From assembly GCA_964023275.1 (NCBI GenBank), contig OZ029921.1:11847806-11911805 (forward strand): a stretch of 64,000 nt of DNA, in the 5' to 3' direction. This DNA is from Norana najaformis. Taxonomy: Eukaryota > Annelida > Clitellata > Crassiclitellata > Hormogastridae. The translations under genes were made by a program, and so were the position numbers. Below the pieces are notes generated by a model. The model saw nothing but the letters and a program-made list of their open reading frames with translations. It made no database searches and was not told the DNA's origin. The first letter of the stretch is position 1. The number at the start of each line of letters is the position of its first letter. Positions 41,310-53,655 of the stretch are shown piece by piece.

Positions 41310-44180
41310 ACTAACTGTCGTTAATTTATCTTCTCCTGCTTCTTTCTTGTGACATTGAGCTCAATCCCGGTCTTTGCCATCATGAAACAATAAATTTCAG
41401 CCACCTTAACGTCCATTCTATCCAGAATAAATCTTCTCTTCAAAATTACATCTTGGATCATCCAGTGGGTATATTTGCTCTCAAAGAAACTTGGCTCAAA
41501 CCTTTGGACACACCTTCCTTCATTTTGGAAATAACACCTCCCTCCTTTTCTCTGCAAATCAACCTGTGTGGTGGAGTTGCTTTCCTTCATAAGTCACACC
41601 TAAAACTTGCTCACTTCTCTTTACCTATTCCAACCCTAAAGTCATTTGAAATCCTTATTGCTATCTTGGACTCTGGAAATCAGTGCCTCATCTCTGTCAA
41701 TATCTATTGTCCTTCTTCATTTTCCCTTTCTCCCTTTTTCACAGAATTTCAATCTCTTCTTGAACTCTCTTCTGCCTTTAAAATTATAATAACAGGTGAC
41801 TTCAATATACACACAGATACTCCAAACTATACTTCACAAAAATTCCAGGACCTCCTCTCTGGTTTTGACCTTATGCTGCACATCTCTTTTCCAATTCATG
41901 ATGGGTCATATAATCAAAACTCCAGTTGTTCTGCTGTTAAAACTATCTATCATTCTGAGTACTTTTTGTCTGACCACACTGCCATTACTGCTCAGGTTTC
42001 TTTCCACCATAAGCCACCTTCCACTTATTCTTTTATCAGTTACCGCACTTGGAAAATGCTCAACATTTCAAACTTCAAAGGTCACATCCTCCTCTCACCT
42101 CTGTGGTTGTGTCCAGCACAGACAGCTACTGAACTTGTCATCCAGCTGAATTCAACTTTGATATTCCTGGATAAACACATTCCTGCTAAGTCAAAGACGG
42201 TTGCTGCATGCCCTTCCCAGCCCTGGTATAACCCATATATTACGGCTGCCAGAAGGCGGCCCAGCTGGTTTGAAAGGTGTTGGGGACACTCCCACTTACC
42301 TTCCCATCTCTGCAAATCTAGGCACCAGTGTTGCATTGTCCATAAACTTGTATAAGAAGCCAAAACTACATATTTGTCTAGGTTGGTCTCTGACAGCTCC
42401 TCTTCTCCAATGTTATTATGGCAGGCAGTGAACAAGATCTTACATTGTGACAAATGCAATTTACTACCTAGCTCCACATTCCTACTATTCTTTTCTGACA
42501 AGATCTCAATCCTAAGACTTAAGTTTTCTAACACTTCTTCTTATTGCCTATCATATCCTAAATCTTCTCCATCAGGTCTCAGCTTATTCCAACCAACAAC
42601 TGTGATCGAGATTCATAGTCTCAGTGTTGCATCTCCTGATGAATAATGTCCAAGGCACATTATTCCTACCACCTTTCTGAAAGAATGCTTTGATGTCTTA
42701 GGCACAATAATGATATCCAGTCAACTTCTCTCTTGCTGAAGGCTGCTTCCCCACCAGTTTTGCTCATGCTATAGTTTACACTCTTGTGAAAAAGTCATAT
42801 CTTTCTCCTGATGATCTATCAAACTATTATCCCATCACTACTCTCATTTTCATTAAAAAATTATGGAAACAGTAGCTGCTAATTGCCTGGGCTGTCATCT
42901 CTATTCCCATAACCTTATGTTTCTTTCCTTTCCAATCTGCATACCATAAATACCATTCCACTGAAACTGGACTACTTACTAGTAACTGCTTTCATTCTCT
43001 TTGACCTATCTGCTTCATTTGATACTGCTGATCATAATATAAAGCTTCACTGTCTTGAACACTGGTTCAGTGTGTCTGGTTCTTCTTACCCACACCCTCC
43101 GAGTAAATCAATTTGTATAGATCAACTAACTTCTCCATCCACTGTTTTGAACTGCAGTGTTCACAAGGTTCTGTACTGGGCCAACTTCTGTTTACATTAT
43201 ATATCACTCCACTAGGTTCACCCCTTATAGCTCTCTTGACTACTATTTTATGCTGATGATGCCCAAACCTTCCTTTCATTTGACAGTTCCACGCCTAATC
43301 CTGCCCTCCAACTACTTGCTTCTGTTTTTGACAGTGTTCAGTCTTGAATGGCTAGTAATAAACTTCTTAATCAATTTAAACCTGAATTTTTTCTCCTAGA
43401 TATAAGCCAACATTTGCATTAATTTGATTTCCTTACATCTGTTCAGTTGGGTGGCTTACTTACTAACCCCACTGAAAGCGCATGCAGTTGGGTGTTGTGT
43501 GTGAGTCCACGATGTCATTTTCTAACCATATTCAGACTGTATGCAGATCAGCTCAATTTCACATACGAGATATTTGTAGAATCAGACCTCTTTTAACTCA
43601 AACTGTCTTAATCCAGGTAGCTAATGCATTGGTTTTGAGCAGACTTGACTATTGTGACTCAGTTACTACTTATTGGTATAACTAAGAGAGAGCTGCACAA
43701 AGTACAAATTGGTCAAAACTCTCTAGCCAGAGCCATAAGAAAGACCTCTAAATATCAGCATATTAAGCCAATATTACAGTCATTGCACTGGCTGCCCATT
43801 GAGCAATAATTCAGAAACTGCTACATTTAAATCAGCTGACCTATCTATGTTCCATGCTCACCTCTGACTAATAGATATTGAAATCGATCAATGGACACTG
43901 TGACTCTGGCTGTGCTCAGTACTCGAACAGTGTTGGGCTTTTTGGCCTTCTCAGTAGCTGGTTCAAAGCTTTGGAATTCACTGCTTGTTTCAGTTCGTTC
44001 TGTCAATTCTTTTATGTCATTCAGGTGTGAACTAACAGTGGTCTTTTTCAACTTGCTTACCCACCATAGCCTGGCTTCAGGTTTCACTGACATATTGGAA
44101 TTTGACCTGCTTCTCCAACAGACTATGATTTTGAATTGCAATTCTGAGTTGAAGCAATCATCGATTGTTTGTAATCGTAA
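41310..44180 (+). mobile_element. CR1-like LINE, long but decayed
   Basis: The plus frame 41453-42355 is a 300-residue endonuclease remnant: DHPVGIFALKETWLKPLDTP, CGGVAFLHKSHLKLAHF, IIITGDFNIHTDTPNY and YFLSDHTAITAQVSFHH (catalytic D-x-N and SDH). The reverse transcriptase follows in broken frames (SPSGLSLFQPTTVIEIHSL near 42600, SNxxPITTL-like, then DLSASFDTADHN near 43010 and YADDAQTF-like near 43250), and the C-terminal end is near 43480-44170 (MQLGVVCESTMSFSNHIQTV, SRLDYCDS, LRVSVRSVNSFMSF-like). The family is close to the copy at 32369-34440 but older. It abuts the S5 exon's intron side and runs antisense to the receptor. Confidence 0.85.
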
Positions 44181-44189
44181 ACTCAAGAT

Positions 44190-46157
44190 TTCTACAGTGC
44201 CCAATGAAAGCTAAGTCATGGGAACCAGCTTATTTACAGGCGCTCAGTCAAAACAAAATCGATAGGCAAAAGGGTTCGGTTCCAGGTATCCAAGAGTGAG
44301 GAAGGCAGGAAGGCAGGCAGGCAGGCAGGCAGGCATGCAGTCGGACGGCTAAGGTGGGTGGTGTTTGCAATCTGCAAAATAGATAAGGGGAAGAAGAGGA
44401 ATCAGGATAGGATCGGTGAAACAGGAGTGTTTTCAGTTTTGAGTGAAAGACCTACGGAGAGATTGTGAGAAGTGATGGTGAGTTCATAAGATGGATCAGG
44501 TAATTGTCATAATTCTGGCTGGAGTTTATTCCATAGGGGTGGAGCAGCTATGGCTATGGACCGATTTGCAAATTTTAACGTGAAGTGACAGGAGGGCGGA
44601 GAAGTATTAGGGCAGATGAGGAGCGGGTTGAACGGTGTGGTTGGAGTGTAAATAGCTGTCAAAGATAGGAGGGTTGGGAGGACTGAAGTGTGTTATAGGT
44701 AAGTGATAGGACCTTGTACTCTATTCGTTCAGGTATTTTAAGTCAGTGAAGTGATTTGAGAACAGGACTGATGTGATGATGTTTGGGAGATTTGGTGATG
44801 GCACAAGCGAGACATTCTGGATAGCTTGAAGGTGATTTATTTGGGTTTTGTCTATATTGAGGAAAAGTGAATTACAGTAATCAAATTTTTCATGAACTAT
44901 GTGGCATTGGTAGATGCAGTTTTGAAGTCAAGCATAGGGTGGATTCTGCGGAAGTCACGGATATGCATGAAGCAAGAGCGGCAAAGATGGGTAATATGAT
45001 CAGAAAAGGAGAGGTTTTGGTCGAATATTATACCTAAATTGCAGACATGAGAGTTAGTATTAAATGTGTTGGTGGAAGCAGAGTCTAGGGTAAGGGAGAT
45101 AGAGGAGTCAGGAATTTTCTTCAGCTGATCACGTAGGCCAATAAGTATGATTTCCGTCTTAGATGGGTTCATGCACAAGAGATTAGATGTCATCCAGGAG
45201 GAGATTTGTTTGACCACATGAAGATGATTTATAGTTGTTGAAACTATTCAGAGAGAAAGAGATGAATAGTTGGGTGTCACCAGCATAGAGAACAGCTGAA
45301 GATGCTTTAATGAGTGAACTGAGTGAGGTGTTATAGAGAATAAACAAGAGGTCCTGGAACAGAGCCTTGTAGAACTTCACAAGTGAAAGGGCACAATTGA
45401 CAAGAGGGTTCCGATGTTTTAACAGAGAAAGAGCGGGAGGAGAGATAGTACTGTAGCCATATGAGAGCAGTGTCAGCAAAACCAAACCAGGCTTAAAGTC
45501 GGTGGAGTAAGATATTGTGTTCTATGGTGTGTCGAAGGCTGCAGAGATATCAAGGAGACAGAGACAAGAAACCTGTTGATGAGATATGGCAGAAACAAGG
45601 TTGTTGTACAGAGAAGTGAGAAGGGTTTCAGTTGAATGGTGTTTAGTGAAACCAGACTGGTGTGGATTAAGGAGTGAGTTACAAGCTAGATAATCATTGG
45701 TTCGAGAGAGTACAATCTGTTCAGTTAATTTGGAGATAAAAGACAGGTAAGAAACAGATCGGTAGTACAAAAGGATTTCTTTGTCAAGTGATGGTTTCTT
45801 GAGAAGTGGGCTAACAACAGAATGTTTGAAAAAGAGGGGAAGTTACCAGTAGATAAGGAGAAGTTAACTATTTTGGTAATGTTGGAACAAGAACAGAAGC
45901 AGTCTTTCAGTAAGGAGGTGGGTATAGGGTCAAGTTCGCACTGTTTGTTTGGAAGTGATTTTAACAGATGTAATAATTCAGACTCTGATGTGGGTTGAAA
46001 GACCGATAATGAGGATCGAGGTGGGGAGGGTAAGAAGTCATGAGTGGGTGAAGGAGCATCATCAGGTTGGTTATTGGTGGTTTTAGGAAGAAGAGATTGA
46101 AGAGAAAGATGCAAGATACTAATTTTGTTCAAAAAGAAAGAACAAAACAAGTCAGCT
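44190..46157 (-). mobile_element. CR1 LINE, split by a fold-back element (3' part)
   Basis: From 46157 down the minus strand encodes CSFFLNKISILHLSLQSLLP, NKQCELDPIPTSLLKDCF, SYLSFISKLTEQIVLSR, HQSGFTKHHSTETLLTSLYN, LCLLDISAAFDTP, a degraded YAGDTQLFISFS (YADD with D to G) and ISSWMTSNLLCMNPSKTEII, then the C-terminal tail and a non-coding 3' end with a GGCA microsatellite at 44300-44338. Several frameshifts are present. The 5' continuation lies at 47661-47940 beyond the fold-back element. The 3' tail is the same as in the copy at 36590-36935. Confidence 0.82.
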
Positions 46158-46561
46158 AGTAGTAAGGTAAGGGCCGCTTCTGGATCACTTCGCAAAAATA
46201 CAAGGGCCGCTTCTGGATCACTTCGCAAAAATACAAGGACGGGTTCTGGATCACCTCCAAACAAGGACGGGTTCTGGATCACTTCCAAACAAGGACGGGT
46301 TCTGGATCACCTCCAAACAAGGACGGGTTCTGGATCACTTCCAAACAAGGACGGGTTCTGGATCACCTCCAAACAAGAATGGGTTCTGGATCACCTCCAA
46401 ACAAGGACGGGTTTAAACTCACATCAAAACAAGGGCCGCTTTAAACTCACTTCCAAAAGACCACAGGTTTAAACTCAGTTCCAAACGAAGACGGGTTTCA
46501 ACGCATTTCCAAAAGTTTCTTCATTTATAATAAATATGATTTTTAAAAATATTTTAATAAA

Positions 46562-46871
46562 AGATCGCGTGTCAATGCTTAAATATACTAAGTTTTATTA
46601 TAAGCGATATATAGCGGGATAAACGTGATAAATATAAAGGAGATCGCGTGTCAATGCTTCAATATATTACGTTTTATTATAAGCGGTATATAGCGGGATA
46701 AACGTGATAAATATAAAGGAGATCGCGTGTCATTGCTTAAATATAAGTTTTATTATAAGTTGTATTTAGCGGGATAAACGCGATAAATATATAGGATATC
46801 GCGTATCAATGCTTAAATATAAGTTTTATTATAGGCGTTATATAGCGCTATAAACGCGACAAATATAAAGG
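46562..46871. repeat. Four tandem copies of a 79-bp unit
   Basis: The unit begins AGATCGCGTGTCAATGCTTA and ends GATAAATATAAAGG; copies start at 46562, 46641, 46720 and about 46795. The last two have small deletions. It fills the inner left half of the fold-back element. Confidence 0.88.
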
Positions 46872-47060
46872 CCCTATAAATGTAATTAGATGGAAGAATT
46901 GAAGTCCTTTAGATCGTTATTGCTTTGAAGCGCTGGCGCCTTCAATTTCTTAGTCTTGGTCTATACACGTCTTACACTCACACGTGGACACGCATAGATA
47001 GACGAATACGAGCAGACAAACATAGACACCCACGCAAACGAACATTCATCGAGAGGTGCA

Positions 47061-47217
47061 GAGAAGAAGAAGAGAAAGAGGTGGAAGAGGAGGAAGAGGA
47101 CGAAAAGGCGGAAGAGGATGAAGAGGAAGTAGAGGCAGAAGAGGCAGAAGAGGAAGAAGAGAAAGAAGAGAAAGCAGAGGAAGAGAAGAAAGAGGAGGAA
47201 GAGGAAGAAGAAGAATA
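47061..47217 (+). repeat. Purine-rich GAA/GAG tract
   Basis: The plus strand is almost pure purine here. It gives spurious poly-Glu and, on the other strand, poly-Ser frames. It is low-complexity sequence in the fold-back interior. Confidence 0.85.
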
Positions 47218-47660
47218 AGAAGATTCACACACATACTCAAACGTACAGACAGGTGCAGTCTCTTAAAGGCAACCATTATCGTCTGAGAAACAAAGGCGTA
47301 GGCGATTATACGGGTCCGCACACACACGAATAAGCACGCCTTCAATCACACACACACACACACTCGGACAACCACACGAGCAGACACGATTGGAAGTGAG
47401 TTTAAAGCGGCCCTTGTTTCGATGTGAGTTTAAACCCGTCCTTGTTTGGAGGTGATCCAGAACCCGTCCTTGTTTGGAAGTGATCCAGAACCCGTCCTTG
47501 TTTGGAGGTGATCCAGAACCCGTCCTTGTTTGGAAGTGATCCAGAACCCGTCCTTGTTTGGAGGTGGTCCAGAACCCGTCCTTGTATTTTTGCGAAGTGA
47601 TCCAGAAGCGGCCCTTGTATTTTTGCGAAGTGATCCAGAAGCGGCCTTTACCTTACTACT

Positions 47661-47940
47661 TCAGCTATTGAAGAAGGGAGAGAATTTGGAAATGGGCTAG
47701 ATGAGTTTCGATGGAGGAGTTGGTTTATGGTTTTCCAGAAAAGGTGGGGCTAGAGGATCGTGAATGAACTAATGAGGAGTAAAAACTCTGTTTAGCTGCA
47801 GTAAGAAGGTGACGGTATTTATTTGTGGCAGATTTAAGGGCAGATAGAAGTTGAGGATCTCTGGTGCGTTTGTAAGCATGCTCAAGGCATAACTGGAAAG
47901 ATTTCAAGGCATTGGGCATTATGATAACGGCGCTGTAGAA
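47661..47940 (-). mobile_element. CR1 LINE, 5' part of the split copy
   Basis: The minus strand reads LKSFQLCLEHAYKRTRDPQL, then KSATNKYRHLLTAAKQSFYS and SLVHSRSSSP, the linker between endonuclease and reverse transcriptase in CR1 LINEs, then degraded words leading to FPNSLPSSIAE at 47661-47690. Directly after the fold-back element, 46157 downward, comes the expected continuation CSFFLNKIS. The endonuclease domain is absent. Confidence 0.75.
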
Positions 47941-48189
47941 GTCTTTAAATTATATTAGATTAGATAATTACTACATATCTTTGCACTAGAAAACATCAGA
48001 CAGTTCAAAATCAACAGTTATACATGATACAGTGTTCAACTAAACAGACACACAAAAATTCGACTAAAAAGTTACTTGTACAATATCAAAAAATTACAAC
48101 ACGTACTGCTCATGGACCGCAGGGGATCGGCAGAGTGAGACACCATAAATGGGATGACAATGAGGTGACAGGGCAATGAGAAGAGGTCA
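47941..48189. other. Intronic sequence without recognised feature
   Basis: No supported feature. Confidence 0.35.
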
Positions 48190-48520
48190 ATGACAGTAAT
48201 TTAAAATCTATAAAGTGCCTCTTAGAGGGGTGCTCCCCACCCAAACAAGCAGAATCAATATTAAACAGAGTTCTGCACAAATTGAAGCATAGCAGTGTTG
48301 GCTAGCGATAGGCCAGTGAAGACGGCATTACCAAAGTCAACCCTAGTGCAAATGAAGGCATGGACCAGAGTCAAGATAGCGTGGAAGAAAAAAGTACAGC
48401 GAATAGTACAGAGCTGACAAAGATGGTAAAAACAGGAACGAGAAACACTGTTAACATCAGCAGATAGGGTAAGCTCCTGATCTAATACAACCCTGAGATC
48501 CCAGACCATAGTAGAGAAGA
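48190..48520 (-). mobile_element. L2 LINE fragment
   Basis: The minus strand reads [55 protein letters not shown] and LANTAMLQF, which follow the intact L2 at 19680-19915. The last part of the protein is deleted; the L2-type tail with CTATAAAGTGCCTC lies at 48205-48225. Confidence 0.8.
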
Positions 48521-48589
48521 ATGAATTAATTAGAGGAATGAATGAATGAATGAAGAGGATAACGTGCCAGACATAAAATAAATTTGAAT

Positions 48590-51290
48590 CAGAATCACTT
48601 TGGTGAGCCAATGATGTATGGCTGAAGTCTGGCAAGGAATAACTGGTTGTTCAAGGATTTTTGAAATATTATTGAGGTTGGATACTGCAATGGTCAGTCA
48701 CTCAGAGGGAGACAGCTAGTAGCAAAGGAGGAAATACTAGATGATAGGGGTGTTAACAAAATCAAGTTTCAAGTTGCTGCTTGAAGGAGGAGATTGATGG
48801 AGCAGACCTGACTGATACAGAAGTTGTTCCAAATCATGAGTGAGGCCAAACTAAAAGCATGTTCCCCAATGACTTTGCCCACGAAAGGTTGTTGCAGCTT
48901 CAGTGGGTCACAAGATCATGTACTGCGAGCGGGAACATGATAATCGATTAATGATCAGTTGCCGAGTATGGAGAAGTTGGTAGGTGGTTGTTATTATTTT
49001 AAAATCAATGCGTCTTAAAACCAGGAGCCAATGAAGTTGTGAGAGAATGCCAGCAGATGAAAGGTTACAAATAGGATGTACAAGGTGTCTTGCTAAGTTC
49101 TGTACTCACTGTAATTTTCTGATGTTATAAGATGGGGTGCAGAAGAGGATAGAACTGGCATAGTCAAGTCTAAACTGGACAAGAGCCACAGCAATTGCAG
49201 CAGCCATATCATCAGTGAGAACCAAACGAATGTGTCTTGAGGCTCTAAGATGGAAAAAGCAGTTTTCCAGATAGCAGAAACATGTTGCCTAAACGTAATG
49301 GTAGCATCAAGAATTACTCCAAAGGTTGTCATTTTTTTCTGAATGGTTGACTGTTGTAGCAGCTAAATGGATTTGGTGAATGGGAGGAAAGTGACGTAAA
49401 TGTTGATGGGTGCTAAGAAGAATTGCATCTGACTCGTTGGGATTTAGACAAAGACCATTTTGATAGAAGCAGGAATGCAGTGAAAGCAGCATTGTTCAAG
49501 CTTGCTAATACCAGCATCAAGGCTGTCAGATGCGACGGCGATATATAATTGAGTGTCATCGGCATATTGTTCATCAGAAATGCTGAAATAAGATATAAGA
49601 TGACCAACAGCAGAAAAAAGTATTGGGCCAAGCGCAGAGCCCTTAGGAACACCAGTGTCGAGAGGAGAAGGAGTACACATTGACTGGAATATCCAAATGG
49701 TTTGAGAGTGATCTTGCAAATAGGATGTGAACCAGCCGAGGGCAGATCCAGAAATGCCGAAACTGGTGCTGAGCCTGGAGATGAGCATCCCATGATCAAT
49801 GGTATCAAACGCGGCACTAAGATCAAGTGAGACCGGAAGTGTGGGTTGGCTAATGTCTGCAGCATGGTAAATGTTACTTAAGCTGTAAAGCTAGGAGTTT
49901 CCATTGAATGCAATGTTTGGTAGGCGGATTGAAGGATATTGAAATTTGGTGAGCCAATGATGTGTGGTTGAAGTCTGGCAAGGAATAAAGCGTTCAAGGA
50001 TTTCTGAGTATTATTGAGGTTGGATATTGGGCGATAGTTGGAAAGAGAGTCCAGGTCAAGACCAGGTTTCTTGATAAAAGCGGTGTGATGTAGCAGTCAC
50101 CCCGCTTTTATCAAGAAATCTGGTCTTGACCTGGACTCTCTTTCCAACTATTGCCCAATATCCAACCTCAATAATATTCAGAAATCAACAGAGGAAAGAT
50201 GCCATTGCAAAGAATAGATTAACCAATTTATAAGTGAGTTAAGAAAAAATATCAGATGATATTAGCAGGGATGTAGGGATAAAATCAACAAATGATGATT
50301 TCAGTGCATAGCAGTAATAATTTTGTAGACTTCTTAAAGTGTCACGGGTGGCAAAAAAGTGAGTGGAGTACCCGAGAACAGAGGATCGGGGAAAACAAAT
50401 GCTGTTGTAGAGGCAGCAATAGAAGCAACTGACTGTTTTAAGCAAGCAATCTAATCTAAGAAAAATTTTGAAAACAAACAACATAATCTGTCAAGTTCAT
50501 CAGTAGTGCAGTGGTGAATTGTTTCCACAGAAGGAAGTAATTGTTTTGAAATGGACCAACATTCCCCAATGATAGATGCAGATGGCAACTGTTCACAGAA
50601 AAGTCCTGATGGGATTTTTTTATCAGTGTATTAGCCCAATGACATGCCTATCTGTAGCAACGCAGTTTGATCTGCGTGTGTTTCGCCAGCGACACTCAAG
50701 TTGATGTCTCAAGCATTTGGCATTTATGTCCTCAGCCGACAGACACTTGGTGATCGCTACTGCTGGTCAGTGAACAATGGTACGCAGAGAGGAATGCCTT
50801 CTCTAATACTCCAACAATGACACTTTTCATCTGCTCTGTGAACATTAGCAGACACAGGTGCTGTGAACAGTGACGAACTGTACAGTCTCTGCTCAAACTC
50901 CTGTAAGTCAATGTTCTTAATTTACTGAATTGAAAATGCAGCAGGTGGATGACATTGTGCTGAATCAGCAGTTATCGTAGCAGAGATGAGACGATGGTCT
51001 AAGATGTGTCCTGCATCATCAACTAAGACACCATGGGTTGTGGGTCAGTGGCAAGTACATCGAGTAGATGATCCGGACTGGATCGAGTAGGCTAGGTAAC
51101 ATGCTGTTTCAGAGCATGGACGTTGAACACATCATCAAGCTCGGGGCTCAATGACACTGCATCCAGGCCAGGACTATTGAAATTGCCACAAATGAGAAGC
51201 AGATTGATGGTAGAAGATCCAGTTGTCATAAGGACATCGGACAATTCATCGCAGAACATGACTATAGTGTTACTGCACCAATTTATTCCA
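48590..51290 (-). mobile_element. CR1/L2-like LINE, long and decayed, with an inverted repeat
   Basis: From 51290 down, the minus strand has endonuclease words (NLLLICGNFNSPGLDAV, then HVT-PTRSSPDHLLDVLA, then DHRLISATITAD, 51290-50960), then the reverse-transcriptase start (50480-50200), PGLDLDSLSNY near 50060, SGSALGWFTSYLQDHSQTI, GVPKGSALGPILFSAVG, DEQYADDTQLYIAVASDSLD at about 49530-49590 (catalytic YADD intact) and QNGLCLNPNESDAILLS, ending near 48950. Frameshifts are many. A copy of the 49950-50035 stretch also stands at 48601-48695. The inverted repeat at 49999-50186 lies within the reverse-transcriptase N-terminus. Confidence 0.8.
49999..50186. repeat. Long hairpin: 85-bp arms with an 18-bp loop
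   Basis: Arm 49999-50083 is the reverse complement of 50102-50186 with three mismatches (82 of 85). The loop is 50084-50101. Both arms encode the same LINE segment around GLDLDSLSNY, on opposite strands. Confidence 0.95.
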
Positions 51291-51329
51291 CTTCACTTCA
51301 CCTATTTATAATCTTAATTATTAGAGCTT

Positions 51330-52480
51330 CAGTAGGCCCTATTATACTCTCTTCTATATCTTCTGGGCCTGTCTGCTGCATTCGATACAGTCGATCACAG
51401 TATTCTCCTTCAACGACTATGCTTATCTTTGGGCATGTCATCCACCATGCTTCAGTGGATGACATCTTACTGACAGGCAGACAGCAAAGTATCCGTCATG
51501 CCTCCTCCTCATCCACACCTACCATTCTAACCTGAGGCATTCCTCAGTTCTGGGACCCATTCTTTTCCGCCTACATACTGCCGACATTCTCGACATAATA
51601 TCCAAGCACAGACTGCATGGTTATCTCTATGCCGATGGCTCACAAATCGATTGCTCTTGTCGCCCTGACAACACTGATGTCCAGCATCTACGAACCGTCT
51701 CAATGAGCTGCCTTAATGACGTTACTCACTGGATGAAATCGACTCCAGCCCAATTCATCTAAGTCAGAATTTCTCTGGTGCTCATCCTCACATAGGGTGG
51801 ACAAATCAGACATCAGCCCTTTCATCATTGATGAATGTGCTGTTGAGCCAGTGACTGAAGTTTGTGATCTTGGCCTCCTACTTGACAGAGATCTCTCGAT
51901 GACATCACATATTACAGTACTTGTGAGGACTAGCTTTGCCATCTTGAGACAGCTGAGGTCTGTCTCATGGTACCTCACAAAGGACATAACTCGTACAAAG
52001 TCTGGTCCTAAGCTGAATCAACTATTGCAATGTTGCCTTCGCTGCCTTGCCACAATGCAGAACCCTTCAGTTTCAGGCAGTAATCAACGCCGCTGCTCGT
52101 CTGGCTGCTCAGACTAGAAAGTCTGACCACATCAAGCCCGTGCTTCAGGACCAATTTCAGTGGCTAAGGATTGGCAAGTGCGTAAAATTAAAATTTTGCC
52201 TTCTTGTGTACAAATGTCTGAACAACTGTGCACCAAGCTATCTTGAAGACAGCATCAGGCCACTATCTGATGACCCCAACCGACTGCGACTGCGATCGTC
52301 AAAGTCCACCAATGTATTTGTAGCAGCAACTAAGACTAGAATGGGTGATCGGGCCTTTCAGGCCGCTGGCCTACACGCCTGGTACAGTCTTCTGGCATCC
52401 ATTCAGGAGTCCAAAAGTGTCAACCTCTTTAAAACCTCTATTTACTGCATAACTCTTAGTACTTAGGCTGACTTTGACTT
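51330..52480 (+). mobile_element. CR1/L2-like LINE, reverse transcriptase to C-terminus
   Basis: The plus strand starts at [20 protein letters not shown] (motif A) and continues in broken frames with a GxRYADDSQI-like remnant near 51630, EVCDLGLLLDRDLSMTSHIT, FQAVINAAARLAAQTRKSDH, KFCLLVYKCLNNCAPSYLED and RMGDRAFQAAGLHAWYSLLA. The catalytic motif is degraded. It stands tail-to-tail away from, and is a different family than, the minus-strand LINE ending at 51290. Confidence 0.78.
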
Positions 52481-53655
52481 TGCAAAGCACCCTAGAAGTA
52501 GCCTGCTACTCACAGTTCTATATAAATTGTTGTCACTACACATCTGGCCATCTTGTTTTAAGGTAATTTTAACTTTACACTACACATTGCAAGTGCTTCA
52601 ATTGGGTGCATGCTACAGACAATGATCTTTTGCTGCAGTTCACAAAAATCCAAGCACTTACTCATCTTACTTATTTAGAGTTAAATTTGGGCTCATATTT
52701 GTCATAATACAGTCATTCCATTTTGAAAATTTAATTAAAAAGAAAATGTCAGAAATTATGTATAGTACAAATAGACTTCCTTGCTTAAGGCCAGCAAACT
52801 AAATTTTGATATAGAAAAATATATAAACATCACATCCCTCCCAATGAGAATAGAAGTCCACAGTTCGGTCGTCAGATCAAGAATGGCCATCATTGATGAC
52901 ACATTTCCCAGAGCAGTGCGCTTTACTGGATGGATTCTCACAAGGTTGAAGATAAGATGGCGTCTTTCAAACGGTTGAAGAAGAACGGTTGAAGAAGAAC
53001 AACCATATTTGCCTCAGTTCATTTGTATTCCACATGAATTATTGAACAGTGAAAGGTTTCGCTGTCCAACTACATGACGAGTTGAAGTGTGTATTGTTTG
53101 ATTTCCTAATTACCGATTCTTTTAACCGCCAAAGTAAGCAGTTCGAACAGCCAACGCTGGCTAAAGACCAAGTTCAGATTGTGCAGATACTCAGCAGACA
53201 TGACATCTCGCTGCTAAGCAATCCGCAGTTTCAATCACATCAACAACTTTAACAAGTTATTTTAACTGTTTGGCTAGTTAAAATCGCCTTAACTCAGAGT
53301 TATCAAGGTAAAGTCCAGAAAGGTCTGCTCCTGCTCACTGTCGTGATCAACTGATCAACTGTTGATCAACTGAATCGGTCTGAACATTCCTGCCATTTAT
53401 AACTTCTGAAATCTCGTCTGCTTTTTCTATGGCGAATCCTGATCAAAATCACTGAGTCACGCTGTCGCAGTTTAATTTGCCAATTAGTTCGTCTGCTTGA
53501 CAATGTCTGATGAAACTTGCACAAGCACAAGTAGATCTGGTTTTAAGCAGTTTCATGCCTTCTTGAAGATTCTTCAGCAGGACACATAAGTTCCTCCACA
53601 ATGACACAGCATTAATATAACCTAACTATACTGGCCATCTTGTTTTAAGGTAACT
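52481..53655. other. Intronic sequence without recognised feature
   Basis: Short repeats such as GTTGAAGAAGAACGGTTGAA near 52973 and GATCAACTGATCAACTG near 53346 occur. The words around 53180-53310 suggest an old dispersed repeat but no structure could be proven. Confidence 0.35.

Larger units (their letters stand above)
46158..47660. mobile_element. 1.5-kb fold-back element with tandem-repeat arms
   Basis: Both arms (about 46158-46460 and 47393-47660) are arrays of a 28-bp unit of the type GGTTCTGGATCACTTCCAAA followed by CAAGGACG, in opposite orientation, starting from the outer AGTAGTAAGGTAA. The order of variant units is mirrored: two 33-bp units with GCAAAAATACAA, then alternating CTCC and TTCC units, then units with GTTTAAAC. 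The left arm has one extra unit. TCAGCT at 46152-46157 and 47661-47666 forms a 6-bp target duplication, and the interrupted CR1 reading frame continues across it. There is no transposase inside. Confidence 0.88.

Noticed and set aside
46925-47218. 97-residue poly-Glu ORF (and poly-Ser on the other strand)
   Set aside because: It is produced by the purine-rich tract inside the fold-back element; no conserved sequence.
46158-47660. Host satellite or minisatellite gene region
   Set aside because: Mirrored arms and a clean target duplication show a transposed unit, not a locally grown satellite.
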